The notes below the pieces were generated by a model. It was not told the origin of the DNA. It saw only the letters and a list, made by a program, of their open reading frames with translations, and did not search any database. A stretch of DNA of 33,019 nucleotides from Proteus cibi (GTDB lineage Bacteria > Pseudomonadota > Gammaproteobacteria > Enterobacterales > Enterobacteriaceae), in assembly GCF_003144405.1 (NCBI RefSeq), contig NZ_PENW01000020.1:1-33019 (forward strand). The letters run 5' to 3'. Positions 9,380 to 18,180 of the stretch are shown piece after piece. A program made the position numbers and the translations under genes. The stretch's first letter is position 1, and every line of letters starts with the position of its first letter.

Positions 9380-10090
9380 TTAATTCTGTTCCACAGTTGT
9401 CATTGGCGTGATATCGAGGATAGAGAGCAAATCAGCAAAATTATCGAGAGTAAAATCAGGTTTGCTGTCTGCAATAGATACGCCGTAGTTATAGCCGTAG
9501 GTTAAACCTACGCAAGGGCACTCAGCCACTTGTGCTGCAATAATATCGTTGCGAGAATCCCCAACAAAAAGGAGTTCTTCCTTTTTAACACCAAATGTGC
9601 CCATTGTTAAATATAATGGTGCCGGATGTGGTTTTTTTTCTTTCACATCATCGCCACCTAACACTAAGGAAAAGTATTTTTCAATTTCCAGTTGTTGTAG
9701 TAATGGTGCAATAAATGGTGTTGGTTTGTTGGTAACGATACCCAGAGGAATATTGTGTGAAGCTAATGCTTCAAGGGTTTCTTTGACGTGAGGGAATAAA
9801 TCACTGCCTGTTTTGACTGAGGTTGCATAATGTTCATCAAAAAGATCACGCATCTCTTTTAATAAGGTATCAGTCACATCCTCGACGCCAGCATTGTGCA
9901 AAGCGCGTGTCAGTAGCATATCCACACCGTTCCCAACCCAAATAGTGACATTATGTTTGCCAGCAGGAGGGAAACCTTTTGCTTTTAATGCGTAGTCTGT
10001 TGCTTCTGTAAGACCAACAGCGCTGTCGGTGAGGGTGCCATCAAGATCAAAGGCGATAGCACGGATACCTTTGAGTTTTTTATCTGTCAT
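9380..10090 (-). CDS. gph: Phosphoglycolate phosphatase
   Basis: Gph is a HAD-superfamily phosphatase that removes 2-phosphoglycolate, for example that arising from repair of 3'-phosphoglycolate DNA ends. It has 236 residues, about 16 fewer than E. coli Gph; the cap domain is shorter. HAD motif I is FDLDGTLTD with Asp15 and Asp17, motif II is IVTNKP, motif III is the Lys of KEKKPHP, and motif IV is FVGDSRNDI. Its ATG overlaps the last base of the rpe TAA stop (TAATG), and trpS begins one base after its own stop, so translation is probably coupled throughout. Confidence 0.96.
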   Translation of the reverse strand: MTDKKLKGIRAIAFDLDGTLTDSAVGLTEATDYALKAKGFPPAGKHNVTIWVGNGVDMLLTRALHNAGVEDVTDTLLKEMRDLFDEHYATSVKTGSDLFPHVKETLEALASHNIPLGIVTNKPTPFIAPLLQQLEIEKYFSLVLGGDDVKEKKPHPAPLYLTMGTFGVKKEELLFVGDSRNDIIAAQVAECPCVGLTYGYNYGVSIADSKPDFTLDNFADLLSILDITPMTTVEQN

Positions 10091-10761
10091 TACGATACCT
10101 TTTCTAATTCATGGCGCATATTGTCGATAACATGCTTATAGTCTGGCTGATTGAAAATAGCGGAGCCCGCAACAAACATATCAGCGCCAGCTTGCGCAAT
10201 TTCTGCAATATTATCGACTTTAACACCACCATCAATTTCTAAACGAATGTCATAACCACCATCATCAATCATCTTACGAACTTGGCGTAATTTATCGAGC
10301 GTATTAGGAATAAATGATTGACCACCAAAGCCTGGGTTAACAGACATCAGCAGGATAAGATCTAATTTATCCATAACATAGTCGAGATAGTTTAATGGGG
10401 TTGCTGGATTAAGCACCAAGCCTGCTTTGCAACCACAATCTTTAATTAATTGAATAGTGCGATCGACGTGGTCACTGGCTTCAGCGTGAAATGAGATATA
10501 TGTTGCGCCCGCATTGGCAAAATCAGGAATGATACGATCAACGGGTTTTACCATTAGATGAACATCAATAGGGGCTGTAATACCGTAGTTGCGGAGAGCC
10601 TTACAAATTGGTGCACCAAATGTCAGATTAGGGACATAGTGGTTATCCATAACATCAAAGTGGACAACATCTGCGCCAGCAGCGAGTACTTTTTCAGTAT
10701 CTTCACCAAGGCGAGCAAAATCAGCGGATAAAATAGAAGGGGCAATCAGAAAGTCTTTCAT
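10090..10761 (-). CDS. rpe: Ribulose-phosphate 3-epimerase
   Basis: Rpe interconverts ribulose 5-phosphate and xylulose 5-phosphate in the pentose phosphate pathway. It is a TIM barrel of 223 residues (E. coli 225). Expected metal ligands are His34 and Asp36 in VVHFDVMDN, His68 in IDVHLMV and Asp177 in LEIDGGV. The phosphate-binding loop [11 protein letters not shown] is intact. The ATG at 10761 has AGGAG 7 bases upstream. It overlaps gph by one base and follows dam after a short gap with a hairpin. Confidence 0.98.
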   Translation of the reverse strand: MKDFLIAPSILSADFARLGEDTEKVLAAGADVVHFDVMDNHYVPNLTFGAPICKALRNYGITAPIDVHLMVKPVDRIIPDFANAGATYISFHAEASDHVDRTIQLIKDCGCKAGLVLNPATPLNYLDYVMDKLDLILLMSVNPGFGGQSFIPNTLDKLRQVRKMIDDGGYDIRLEIDGGVKVDNIAEIAQAGADMFVAGSAIFNQPDYKHVIDNMRHELEKVS

Positions 10762-10772
10762 CGCATTCTCCT

Positions 10773-10800
10773 GACAACACTCCCATTGTCGGGAGGTGTT
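10773..10800 (-). other. Intercistronic hairpin between dam and rpe
   Basis: On the minus strand AACACCTCCC (10800-10791) pairs with GGGAGTGTT (10784-10776) with one bulged base and a 6-base loop. It lies directly before the rpe ribosome binding site. An alternative short helix (GACAA 10773-10777 with TTGTC 10786-10790) excludes it. There is no U run, so it is not an intrinsic terminator. A role in rpe translation or mRNA stability is inferred. Confidence 0.55.
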
Positions 10801-10805
10801 AACGA

Positions 10806-11621
10806 TTATTTATATAAGGCAAGTAATTCGTTCACTTTGCTACGACCCAGCGTGTTGCTACTGATTGTTCTTCTGACTTTCACACTGTGTAGCTCTTTTG
10901 CGTTTACATACCACTCTTTTGTTAACGCAGTCTCATGATTTGATATTAACACGGGTATCTGTCTCTCGTAAGCCAGCATTGAGGCAAGTTGAGCCAGATG
11001 TTCCTGCTCTTGAAAACTAAAGCTATTTGTATGGTATGACGTGAAATTTGCAGTCGGTGATAATGGTGCATAAGGAGGATCGCAATAAACAACAGCGCCT
11101 TTTTCTGCATTGGTCATAGTTGATGAGTAACTTTGGCAAACAAATTCGGCTTTTTGTGCTTTTTCAGAAAACCAAACTAGCTCAGCTTCAGGAAAATAGG
11201 GTTTTTTATAACGACCAAAAGGGACATTGTACTCTCCTTTTGAATTATAACGACACAACCCATTGTAACAATGACGGTTAAGATAGAGAAATAACACACT
11301 ACGCTGATAAGCGTCCGTTGAACGATTAAATTCTTGTCGTAGTTGATAAAACTCTTCTGCGATATTCATTTGAGGGGTAAATAATAAGCGGGCATCCTTC
11401 ATAAATTTTTCAGGATGCTGCTTTACCGTATTATAGAGATGAATTAGATCACTATTTATATCGGCAAGAATATATGAATCGTATTCTGTATTTAAAAAAA
11501 CAGAACCGGCACCCATAAAAGGTTCAATTAAACAATTACCCTCAGGCAGATGACGTTTAATGTCATCTACCAAAGGATATTTACCACCAGCCCATTTTAG
11601 GAATGCGCGTTTTTTTTTCAT
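10806..11621 (-). CDS. dam: DNA adenine methyltransferase Dam
   Basis: Dam methylates adenine in GATC and sets strand discrimination for mismatch repair and timing of replication initiation. From the ATG at 11621 it is 271 residues (E. coli 278). The AdoMet motif is [15 protein letters not shown] near the N-terminus followed by [12 protein letters not shown], and the catalytic motif is [13 protein letters not shown] 18 bases upstream would add six residues, but the E. coli-like start [14 protein letters not shown] and the nearby GGA favour the ATG. The coding sequence begins with nine consecutive A residues (codons 2-4), a possible slippage site. It lies between damX and rpe, as in E. coli. 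Confidence 0.97.
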   Translation of the reverse strand: MKKKRAFLKWAGGKYPLVDDIKRHLPEGNCLIEPFMGAGSVFLNTEYDSYILADINSDLIHLYNTVKQHPEKFMKDARLLFTPQMNIAEEFYQLRQEFNRSTDAYQRSVLFLYLNRHCYNGLCRYNSKGEYNVPFGRYKKPYFPEAELVWFSEKAQKAEFVCQSYSSTMTNAEKGAVVYCDPPYAPLSPTANFTSYHTNSFSFQEQEHLAQLASMLAYERQIPVLISNHETALTKEWYVNAKELHSVKVRRTISSNTLGRSKVNELLALYK

Positions 11622-11703
11622 GCCGTCCAAATTTCTCAATCGTTTCAGAGTCGCCGATTGTACTCTGTTTCAGACAGCATATCAGCGGTGAACTTCGTCT
11701 TAA

Positions 11704-12642
11704 TTATTTTTTTAGATCCTGATGAACATGTTTCATCGGTCTAACCCAAGGTTGTTTTGCTTGTACTGGCGCTGGTAAAGAAGAAACGGCCTGTTTGGCT
11801 TCGCTTATATTACGATAATTTCCATAGATGAGTACATACCATGGATTACCATTACGCTGTGTTTTGTAAATAGCGTAGTTTCCATTGAGGTTCTTTTTAG
11901 CGAAAGCCTCTAAGGTATCTTGGCGACTTGCACCACTTAATTGCAACGTATAGTTAGTAGCAGGGATAGTGCTTAAGTTACCCGCTGATAATGAGCCTGA
12001 AACAACAGGTTTAGTCGTTGCAGGTTTTGGTTGCGTTGTTGCTGGTGGTGTTACTGGTTTTGTCGGCGGTGTTTTTACTTCTGCCGGTTTTTGTACGGGT
12101 TGTACAGGTTTGGTGACCGGTGGCTGTGTAACAGGCTGCGCAGGATTTGGTTGTTGTGCATTTAATTGCTGATTAGTCGCTTGATTAATGCCTGCTTGTT
12201 GTTGATTTAAAGAATCAACGATATCTCCAGGGATCTCAACACGTTGACCTTGAGAATCAATCATTGGAGGTAAATTTTGTGAAGGTGGTGTCACGGGTTG
12301 TATATCTTGCCCAGAAATAGATTGAGGTGTCGATGACTGACCATTGTCTGAAGGCGTAACGGATGATGATTGCTGAGATAGGTCGATATTTCTTTCTGTA
12401 TTGGTGGCAGGCGTAGGTTCAGTGGTTTCTGGTGATTTTAATGCTGAACTTATTGCAATAATGAGCAGAATAAGGACTAAAACACCGACACCAATCATCA
12501 TCTGTTGACGGGATACAGAGAATCGTGCGTTTTTTAATGGATTGCTACGAGGTCGGTTGACTCGACGTTCTGGTCTATCCGATGTATCTGGTTTGAGTGA
12601 ATTATTACCCTTGGTTTCATTATCAGGTTTGAACTCGTCCAT
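11704..12642 (-). CDS. damX: DamX, SPOR-domain cell-division protein
   Basis: DamX is a bitopic inner-membrane protein recruited to the division septum, where its SPOR domain binds peptidoglycan stripped of stem peptides. This one has 312 residues, clearly shorter than the roughly 430 of E. coli. It has a charged cytoplasmic N-terminus, one membrane helix at about residues 48-67, a long Pro/Gln/Thr-rich disordered periplasmic linker (about 70-228), and a C-terminal SPOR domain from residue 230 (NYTLQLSGAS to VRPMKH). The shortening is in the cytoplasmic part and linker. The Shine-Dalgarno GGAGGG precedes the ATG. It follows aroB by 170 bases and precedes dam by 82. Confidence 0.92.
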   Translation of the reverse strand: MDEFKPDNETKGNNSLKPDTSDRPERRVNRPRSNPLKNARFSVSRQQMMIGVGVLVLILLIIAISSALKSPETTEPTPATNTERNIDLSQQSSSVTPSDNGQSSTPQSISGQDIQPVTPPSQNLPPMIDSQGQRVEIPGDIVDSLNQQQAGINQATNQQLNAQQPNPAQPVTQPPVTKPVQPVQKPAEVKTPPTKPVTPPATTQPKPATTKPVVSGSLSAGNLSTIPATNYTLQLSGASRQDTLEAFAKKNLNGNYAIYKTQRNGNPWYVLIYGNYRNISEAKQAVSSLPAPVQAKQPWVRPMKHVHQDLKK

Positions 12643-12754
12643 TATGCCCTCCGTCAGAGCGTCAAAAAGCGTAAAATATTCTATTCAGCCTTAGCCATTA
12701 CCTCATAGTATAAGGATGAAACGCTTTTTCTGAAACGTTGCATTTGACAATATT

Positions 12755-12787
12755 AACCAGAATTTTCCTTAAATGAATATTCTGGTT
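12755..12787. other. Inverted repeat between aroB and damX
   Basis: A 9-bp perfect inverted repeat (12755-12763 AACCAGAAT with 12779-12787 ATTCTGGTT) has a 15-base loop. In the direction of the genes (minus) no U run follows, so termination is unlikely. It may be an attenuating or processing structure between aroB and damX. Confidence 0.35.
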
Positions 12788-12812
12788 TGTTTATTGTCAG
12801 GTAATGGGGAGC

Positions 12813-13907
12813 TTAATTTGCATTAATGCAAGATGTTATCGCTTTGCGGACTTGTTCGCGAGTAATATCGGCACGCAATTCGGATTGACCGATACCTTTT
12901 GGTAAAACAAGGTGTAATTTGCCACCAGATACTTTTTTATCTCTCATCATATGAGGTAAATAGTCATCTGGTATCATTTCAATAGGACCATTGACAGGAA
13001 GATTGGCTTTCTTAAGCAATTGAATAACACGTTGAGTCTCTTCTTCAGTGAATTGACCAAGCGCTTGAGATGTTCTTGCCGCCATTACCATACCTGCGGC
13101 AACGGCTTCACCATGTAACCAAACACCATACCCCATATGAGCTTCAATCGCGTGTCCATAGGTATGACCAAGGTTGAGTAGCGCGCGTAAACCACGTGTT
13201 TCTTTTTCATCAGCGGCAACGACGTCAGCTTTTAATTCACAGCAACGGCGGATACAAAATGCCATGGCTTTAGGATCAAGAGCCAAGAGTTTATCAATAT
13301 TATTTTCAAGCCAGATAAAAAAGTCTTTATCTAAAATGATGCCATATTTAATAACTTCAGCTAAACCTGATGAAAGTTCACGAGATGGTAATGTGGCAAG
13401 ACAATCGAGATCGATAACAACAGAAGCGGGTTGATAAAACGCACCAATCATATTTTTGCCGAGAGGATGATTAACCGCGGTTTTTCCACCCACAGAAGAA
13501 TCGACTTGTGACAATAATGTGGTAGGTACTTGGATAAAGCGAACGCCACGTTGATAGCTTGCTGCGGCGAAACCAGTTAAATCACCAATAACACCGCCGC
13601 CTAATGCAATCAGTGTGGTATCTCGATTGTGGTTTTTTTCTAATAATGCAGTAAAGACATCATTCATGATTTCAAGCGATTTATATTGTTCGCCATCAGG
13701 CAAAATTACGCTATCAACCAAAACACCCTGTTTTTTTAAGGTGTTCGTTACCTTTTCTAAATAGAGTGGAGCAAGTGTCACGTTTGTGACTATCATAACT
13801 TGCTGCCCTGCTTTTAAAGGTGAAAAGGTATCTTCTTGATGAAAAAGGCCAGAAGCAATGGTAATGGGATAGCTTCTTTCACCTAATGTGACAGTGATTT
13901 TTTCCAT
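12813..13907 (-). CDS. aroB: 3-dehydroquinate synthase
   Basis: AroB converts DAHP to 3-dehydroquinate, the second step of the shikimate pathway, using NAD and a divalent metal. The protein has 364 residues (E. coli 362). The NAD-binding region holds [10 protein letters not shown] and [20 protein letters not shown]. Metal-binding residues lie in the Glu of [10 protein letters not shown] and the histidines of [13 protein letters not shown] and VWLHGEAVA. The gene follows aroK on the minus strand after a gap of 54 bases, so the two consecutive-pathway enzymes are co-transcribed. An AAGG lies about 10 bases before the ATG. Confidence 0.98.
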   Translation of the reverse strand: MEKITVTLGERSYPITIASGLFHQEDTFSPLKAGQQVMIVTNVTLAPLYLEKVTNTLKKQGVLVDSVILPDGEQYKSLEIMNDVFTALLEKNHNRDTTLIALGGGVIGDLTGFAAASYQRGVRFIQVPTTLLSQVDSSVGGKTAVNHPLGKNMIGAFYQPASVVIDLDCLATLPSRELSSGLAEVIKYGIILDKDFFIWLENNIDKLLALDPKAMAFCIRRCCELKADVVAADEKETRGLRALLNLGHTYGHAIEAHMGYGVWLHGEAVAAGMVMAARTSQALGQFTEEETQRVIQLLKKANLPVNGPIEMIPDDYLPHMMRDKKVSGGKLHLVLPKGIGQSELRADITREQVRKAITSCINAN

Positions 13908-13961
13908 AACAGTGGCCTTCTTCTTATTGTCTTTACTTAACCTTATAAATAGCTGAATTTA

Positions 13962-14483
13962 TTAGTTTTGTTCTAATAATTCAATTATTTGATTGGCTAC
14001 AATTTTTGCACTCTGATCATCAGTATGAATAGTGATGTCAGCAATCTCTTCATAAAGAGGGTTACGTTCTTCAGCTAATGTCTCTAAGACATCGCGCACA
14101 GGTTCAACACCTTGCAATAAAGGACGTTTTTTATCACGTTGGGTACGCGCGAGTTGTTTTTCAATGTTGGTTTCTAAATAAACAACCACACCTCGTGCAG
14201 ATAGTCTGTTACGGGTTTCTCGCGATTTCACCGAACCACCACCTGTTGCAAGTACAATGCCTTGTTTTTCAGTAAGTTCGTTGATTATTTTCTCTTCTCG
14301 TTGACGGAAGCCTTCTTCGCCTTCAACATCAAATACCCAACCTACATCCGCACCTGTACGCCGCTCAATTTCCTGATCGGAATCATAAAACTCCATACTA
14401 AGTTGTTGAGCTAACTGACGACCAATAGTGCTTTTGCCGGCACCCATAGGCCCAACCAGAAAGATATTACGTTTCTCTGCCAT
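13962..14483 (-). CDS. aroK: Shikimate kinase I
   Basis: AroK phosphorylates shikimate with ATP. From the ATG at 14483 the protein is 173 residues, the same as E. coli AroK, and starts [19 protein letters not shown]. The Walker A motif GPMGAGKST is at 11-19, the shikimate-binding Asp34/Asp36 are in YDSDQEIE, Arg60 follows, and the GGG loop is at 81-83. The lid region RDKKRPLL is intact. An in-frame ATG at 14537 would add 18 residues ([18 protein letters not shown]) and has a weak AGGT upstream, whereas 14483 has no clear ribosome binding site; conservation favours 14483, but the longer form cannot be excluded. It is first gene of the aroK-to-trpS run, preceded by a structured leader. Confidence 0.93.
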   Translation of the reverse strand: MAEKRNIFLVGPMGAGKSTIGRQLAQQLSMEFYDSDQEIERRTGADVGWVFDVEGEEGFRQREEKIINELTEKQGIVLATGGGSVKSRETRNRLSARGVVVYLETNIEKQLARTQRDKKRPLLQGVEPVRDVLETLAEERNPLYEEIADITIHTDDQSAKIVANQIIELLEQN

Positions 14484-15062
14484 GTTTTTGGTATTACTAA
14501 GATATTCGTTAATGATAACCCGCCCCGCCAAATTCATTCAGCGACGGGACCTAAACTGAAATTTATGAGTGTTTATCTAATTCACACCTGATAACATTTG
14601 TTATCTACTCTCATAATAAGACTGAGTTCTTTCAGTAGATCGCTATAAAATAACCACATGCTGTCATAAGCGACAACATAGGATAAAAATCCCTTTGCCC
14701 ACAGTACATAACAAAAACTACTAAAAAAGTAATTATCTTTGTTGGCAACGCGGAGATTCTAACACAATTTAGTCGGAAAACCGCATCTGATAATATTGTC
14801 TTTTTCGTCATCAATCGATCAATATTACATATAAAAAGCCCTACCTCCAAGAGTAGAGGAAGTGCATAAAATGTATCCGTATTTTTATTGTGATGTTTCA
14901 GGCTCACTCAAATTAGCTAACCCTTGTAAGCTAAATCGTCCTCATCGTCAAATCTATAAATACAGATTATAAGAAAAAACAATGAATAACTCTCAGTTTA
15001 ATCCTAGTAAAAAACATATAGCGCTTTGTATTTTATAACAAAAGTATTTATCACATAAAAAA
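14484..15062. other. Non-coding region between hofQ and aroK
   Basis: About 580 bases without a convincing gene. They should contain the aroK promoter(s), read on the minus strand. Visible structures are a nested dyad at 14563-14616, described separately, and a small inverted repeat TTAGCT/AGCTAA at 14913-14934. No clear terminator for hofQ is visible just after its stop at 15063. Confidence 0.5.
14563..14616 (-). other. Nested inverted repeats in the aroK leader
   Basis: An outer 7-bp dyad (14563-14569 TTATGAG with 14610-14616 CTCATAA) encloses a perfect 6-bp hairpin (14590-14595 GATAAC, ATTT, 14600-14605 GTTATC). On the minus strand this lies 26-133 bases before the two candidate aroK starts. 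It could be an RNA leader structure or a protein-binding site; no known riboswitch is recognised. Confidence 0.45.
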
Positions 15063-16163
15063 TTAGATTAATTTGGGTGTAATAAAAATAACCAATTCAT
15101 GGCGACTGTGTTGATCTCTTTTATGACTAAAAAGTACGCCTAATAATGGAATAGAGGATAAGAAAGGGATCTTTGCCGTGTGTTCTTGCTGTTTTTGCTG
15201 AAATATACCTCCTAACATAATGGTTTCTCCATCTCGAATAGTCACTTCTGTGCTGATCTCTTGTTTATCAATAGACAGATGTTCACTCCCGCCTTGAACA
15301 AGTGCAATGCCTGGCGTGTTTTGACTAATTTTAAGTATTAACCTTATCTTTTTATCTCTTTGGATTATGGGGGTGACTTCCATACCCAAGACGGCCTCTT
15401 TAAATTGAACTCGTGTAATTTCATTATCTCGACTGACATAGGGGATCTCCGTTCCTTGTTTGATGGATGCTGTTTTTTCATGAACGGTTGTTAGTCGTGG
15501 ACTTGCAATAATAGATAACTGTTTCTCTTGCTCTAGTGCGCTTAATTCAAGCTCTAATAGGCGCCCATTAATCCTGGCAATATTAAATGCAATATAGTGA
15601 AGAGGATTTTTGGTATTTTGATGGAGTGATAATGCAGAAAGTGAAGGGGATGATAACGCCGAATTAAGCGAGGGAGTTGTTGAAGTCACATTAGGTATTG
15701 TAGATACTGCTTCGGTTTGTGTTTTTAATGCTTGTAATCCCCATTGAGTGCCTAATTCATTTAAAGCATCCTGACTGCTACTCACAATATGTGCTGTGAT
15801 ATGAACTTGTTGTTGTGGGGTATCCCGTAATTTTAGCCAATCTCCAATTTCAGACAGTGTTTTACTATTATCAACGATCGAAAGACTGTTTGCTTCTCGA
15901 TCAATAATAACGCGCCCCTGCTGACTCAATAATGGAATAGTATGATTACTGAGTTGTTCACCTAGTCTCTCAGCATCAGCATAATTTAAAGGATAAAGCT
16001 GGTGATGTAATTCTTCAGATTGCTCCGTAGTGGGTGTTTGCGCTTCAATAAAGGTCGATGATATCTTTTCATCATCCCTATTTTCAGGAAAGAAAGGATC
16101 TCGAGTGTGAGCCCAAATGACGGTTGTCATACAGAATATGGCAATTAACATTCCTATCTTCAT
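15063..16163 (-). CDS. hofQ: HofQ-like secretin with a HofP-like leader
   Basis: HofQ is an outer-membrane secretin homologue needed in E. coli for using DNA as a nutrient. This protein has 366 residues, shorter than the roughly 410 of E. coli. A signal peptide (about 1-18) is followed by HTRDPFFPENRDDE (19-32), then an N1-type ring domain (about 56-113) and the secretin domain (about 118-366). Typical secretin stretches are intact: FNIARINGRLLELELSALEQ, IIASPRLTT, KQGTEIPYVS and the closing IPFLSSIPLLGVLF (332-345). The N-terminal STN/N0 domain seen in E. coli HofQ is absent. The RDPF-P motif just after the signal peptide is instead typical of HofP/PilP. ATG overlaps the hofO stop by 4 bases. 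It is last gene of the hof cluster. Confidence 0.85.
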   Translation of the reverse strand: MKIGMLIAIFCMTTVIWAHTRDPFFPENRDDEKISSTFIEAQTPTTEQSEELHHQLYPLNYADAERLGEQLSNHTIPLLSQQGRVIIDREANSLSIVDNSKTLSEIGDWLKLRDTPQQQVHITAHIVSSSQDALNELGTQWGLQALKTQTEAVSTIPNVTSTTPSLNSALSSPSLSALSLHQNTKNPLHYIAFNIARINGRLLELELSALEQEKQLSIIASPRLTTVHEKTASIKQGTEIPYVSRDNEITRVQFKEAVLGMEVTPIIQRDKKIRLILKISQNTPGIALVQGGSEHLSIDKQEISTEVTIRDGETIMLGGIFQQKQQEHTAKIPFLSSIPLLGVLFSHKRDQHSRHELVIFITPKLI

Positions 16164-16690
16164 GATATATCACCCGGTATTGCACTAGGATAACTTAGCG
16201 CTGTAAGGCTCATTTGTACTGAAATTAGATGCCTTTCTATTGGAACAACATTTAGCGAAATAAGCGCTAAACTTGTTTGATTAAGGCATTCCAAGAGTGT
16301 TAAAAACTGTGGATAAGACAAATGAAAAGTGAGTTTATATAAAGAGTTAGGCGCGTTCTCCCAAACTTCAGGTATAAAATGGTAAGTCATCAGTAAGCGT
16401 TGTAATTGCTCACTAACCTGTGAGTTATCGAATGGGATGTCATAATCTATTTGTTGTGTGATTAGTGAATTCATCGATGGCATTGTGCTTAATGTACTTT
16501 GAAGATGATTAATACGTTTTAGTCTTTGTGTTATTTCTACGTGTTGTTGGGCTATCTCTTGCTGATAGCCTGTGTAGATAAATAGGTAATAAAATAGAAA
16601 GGTAATAAAAGGTATAATTAAGCTTAGTAAAGTTAGTTTCCACTTCGGTAGAAACGCAATAAGTAACAACCATTGTGTATTTATTTTCAT
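16160..16690 (-). CDS. hofO: HofO, PilO-like assembly protein
   Basis: HofO is a bitopic inner-membrane protein resembling PilO/GspM, thought to form the alignment platform with HofM and HofN. The ATG at 16690 overlaps the hofN stop (ATGA) and has GAGGAA 6 bases upstream, which is better than an in-frame start 24 bases earlier. This gives 176 residues with one membrane helix (about 19-40), a coiled-coil-like stretch (about 43-70) and a C-terminal ferredoxin-like region (YKLTFHLSYPQFLTLLECLNQ). It is longer than E. coli HofO (about 146). Sequence conservation is low, so the name rests mostly on position and topology. The product also overlaps hofQ by 4 bases. Confidence 0.75.
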   Translation of the reverse strand: MKINTQWLLLIAFLPKWKLTLLSLIIPFITFLFYYLFIYTGYQQEIAQQHVEITQRLKRINHLQSTLSTMPSMNSLITQQIDYDIPFDNSQVSEQLQRLLMTYHFIPEVWENAPNSLYKLTFHLSYPQFLTLLECLNQTSLALISLNVVPIERHLISVQMSLTALSYPSAIPGDIS

Positions 16691-17253
16691 TGGTTTTCCT
16701 CTTCTTCGTTCCATCGTGCTTGTTCTTCTGATTTTCCATTTAAATGTACTTCTGTGTAAGACGGATCAGTTTTGCTTTGTTCTAAATAACTCAACGTTAA
16801 AGAGGCTAAAACAGGATGACTTTTAAGGTTGGTAATAAAAGAAAGTGATTGCGTATTGGGGAGAGTGAGATGCAGTGAGCGTTGATTACCTGCTTCATCA
16901 TAATGGCTAATCCAACCTGTTGAGGGAAGATGCGTTTCGATGGTTCGAAAGAAGCGAATGTAATGTAAATAGCGTAGCCAGTTTTGATAATAGAGTGAAT
17001 AGTGTTGATAACGTAAAAGTGTCTGTTTTTTCTGTTTTTGATATATATCGAGCTGTTTTAGTAATAAATCTTCTTGTTGTTGAGTGTGACGTTGTTGGTC
17101 TGTTATGAGAGATCGTTTTTGTGCCAAATGGTAGGTGTAATAGCTACAAATAACGAAAATAATCGTGACCAATGATAACGTTTGAGAAAGCCATAACAAT
17201 GCTTTTTGTCTAAATAACTTGTGGCGCCAAGGTAGGTAGTTTACTTGATACAT
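16687..17253 (-). CDS. hofN: HofN, PilN-like assembly protein
   Basis: The 188-residue protein has a short cytoplasmic N-terminus MYQVNYLPWRHKLFRQKA, one membrane helix (about 19-43), a coiled-coil region rich in Gln/Lys (about 50-90) and a C-terminal PilN-like domain. The N-terminal NxLPWR motif is the PilN hallmark that docks into PilM/HofM. E. coli HofN is about 180 residues and starts similarly (INFLPWR). It overlaps hofM by 13 bases and hofO by 4, so the genes are translationally coupled. The Shine-Dalgarno is GAGGT. Function in DNA uptake is inferred from E. coli. Confidence 0.85.
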   Translation of the reverse strand: MYQVNYLPWRHKLFRQKALLWLSQTLSLVTIIFVICSYYTYHLAQKRSLITDQQRHTQQQEDLLLKQLDIYQKQKKQTLLRYQHYSLYYQNWLRYLHYIRFFRTIETHLPSTGWISHYDEAGNQRSLHLTLPNTQSLSFITNLKSHPVLASLTLSYLEQSKTDPSYTEVHLNGKSEEQARWNEEEENQ

Positions 17254-18065
17254 AACACCTCTTCAGGGCGTAATGCCAAACCCAATGCAACAAGTGGAAT
17301 GAGAGCTTTATCTGATATTGTTTTAAATAAGTCGTGAGAAAAATTGGGAAAAATAGGCATCAACTGACGAAAATATTCTTCATTATCCCCCGTTAAGTAG
17401 CACTGTTTTAATGACCAATGATATTTTTCGATTAACTGGTAAATACAAGCTTGTTGCTCTTGTTGGTTTTCATAGAGGAGCGTGCCGTAATGGGGCATAT
17501 TGTCATCAGATGATACCCAAAATAGCGTTTTATTTTTACAGTACAAAAGCGGAGCCTGAGGTGAAATGTCAAGGTAAGTGGCTAAGTAGCGTAATGCACA
17601 TGCAGGGATATCAATCGCAGTTATTGTTAAGTTTATTCGAGAAAATAAGTCAATATACTTTTCTAAAATCGTTTTATGACACAGATGAATAGCGAGTTTC
17701 CCCTTATTTTGCCGATAGTCAAAATTAACAGGGATTTTGGTATTTTGTGTGTAAGATGTGGCTCGTAGTTGCGCTAATCGATAACATGCTGCTGATGTAA
17801 GGGAAACTGCATGAGGCAGTGGAATAGTTTGATAGCTTTCATAAATATCTGGTAGAGAAAGCGTAACATTATTAATAGAGGGTAATTTTTTACGCCAATC
17901 TATTAGGATTTTTCTTAAATATGTGTCATTTAAATCATCATTAAGAGGTAAAGGGAATTGCCAAAATGCACTGATCTTCCATTGTTTATTCTGCTGAAAT
18001 ACCAAAACTGCATTGATATGACGAGTGTTAATTTCAATACCAATCTGGTAATTGTGTGTTTCCAT
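17241..18065 (-). CDS. hofM: HofM, PilM-like actin-fold protein
   Basis: The 274-residue cytoplasmic protein starts METHNYQIGIEINTRHINAVLVF, the phosphate-1-like strand of the PilM/actin-like ATPase fold, and contains VTLSLPDIYESYQTIPLPHAVS and ITAIDIPACALRYL, typical PilM positions. It ends ALGLALRPEEVLCIK, close to the family ending. It opens the hof cluster, divergent from mrcA, as in E. coli. It would bind the N-terminus of HofN. The Shine-Dalgarno site is weak. Confidence 0.85.
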   Translation of the reverse strand: METHNYQIGIEINTRHINAVLVFQQNKQWKISAFWQFPLPLNDDLNDTYLRKILIDWRKKLPSINNVTLSLPDIYESYQTIPLPHAVSLTSAACYRLAQLRATSYTQNTKIPVNFDYRQNKGKLAIHLCHKTILEKYIDLFSRINLTITAIDIPACALRYLATYLDISPQAPLLYCKNKTLFWVSSDDNMPHYGTLLYENQQEQQACIYQLIEKYHWSLKQCYLTGDNEEYFRQLMPIFPNFSHDLFKTISDKALIPLVALGLALRPEEVLCIK

Positions 18066-18180
18066 AAGTGATATCCATATCTATTGATGAGTAATTGCCT
18101 ATTTTCAAAGAGGCGTTACCTTTATACTACGCACTGTTTGTTTATAAACCGCCCAATTCACACTACATGGGAAATTTAAG

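Noticed and set aside
12664-12729. AAAAAGCGT ... ACGCTTTTT inverted repeat upstream of damX
   Set aside because: The arms are 48 bases apart and of low complexity; there is no reason to think they pair.
14632-14907. A 91-codon minus-strand open frame between hofQ and aroK
   Set aside because: It starts with GTG, has no ribosome binding site, shows no family resemblance, and occupies the expected aroK promoter region.
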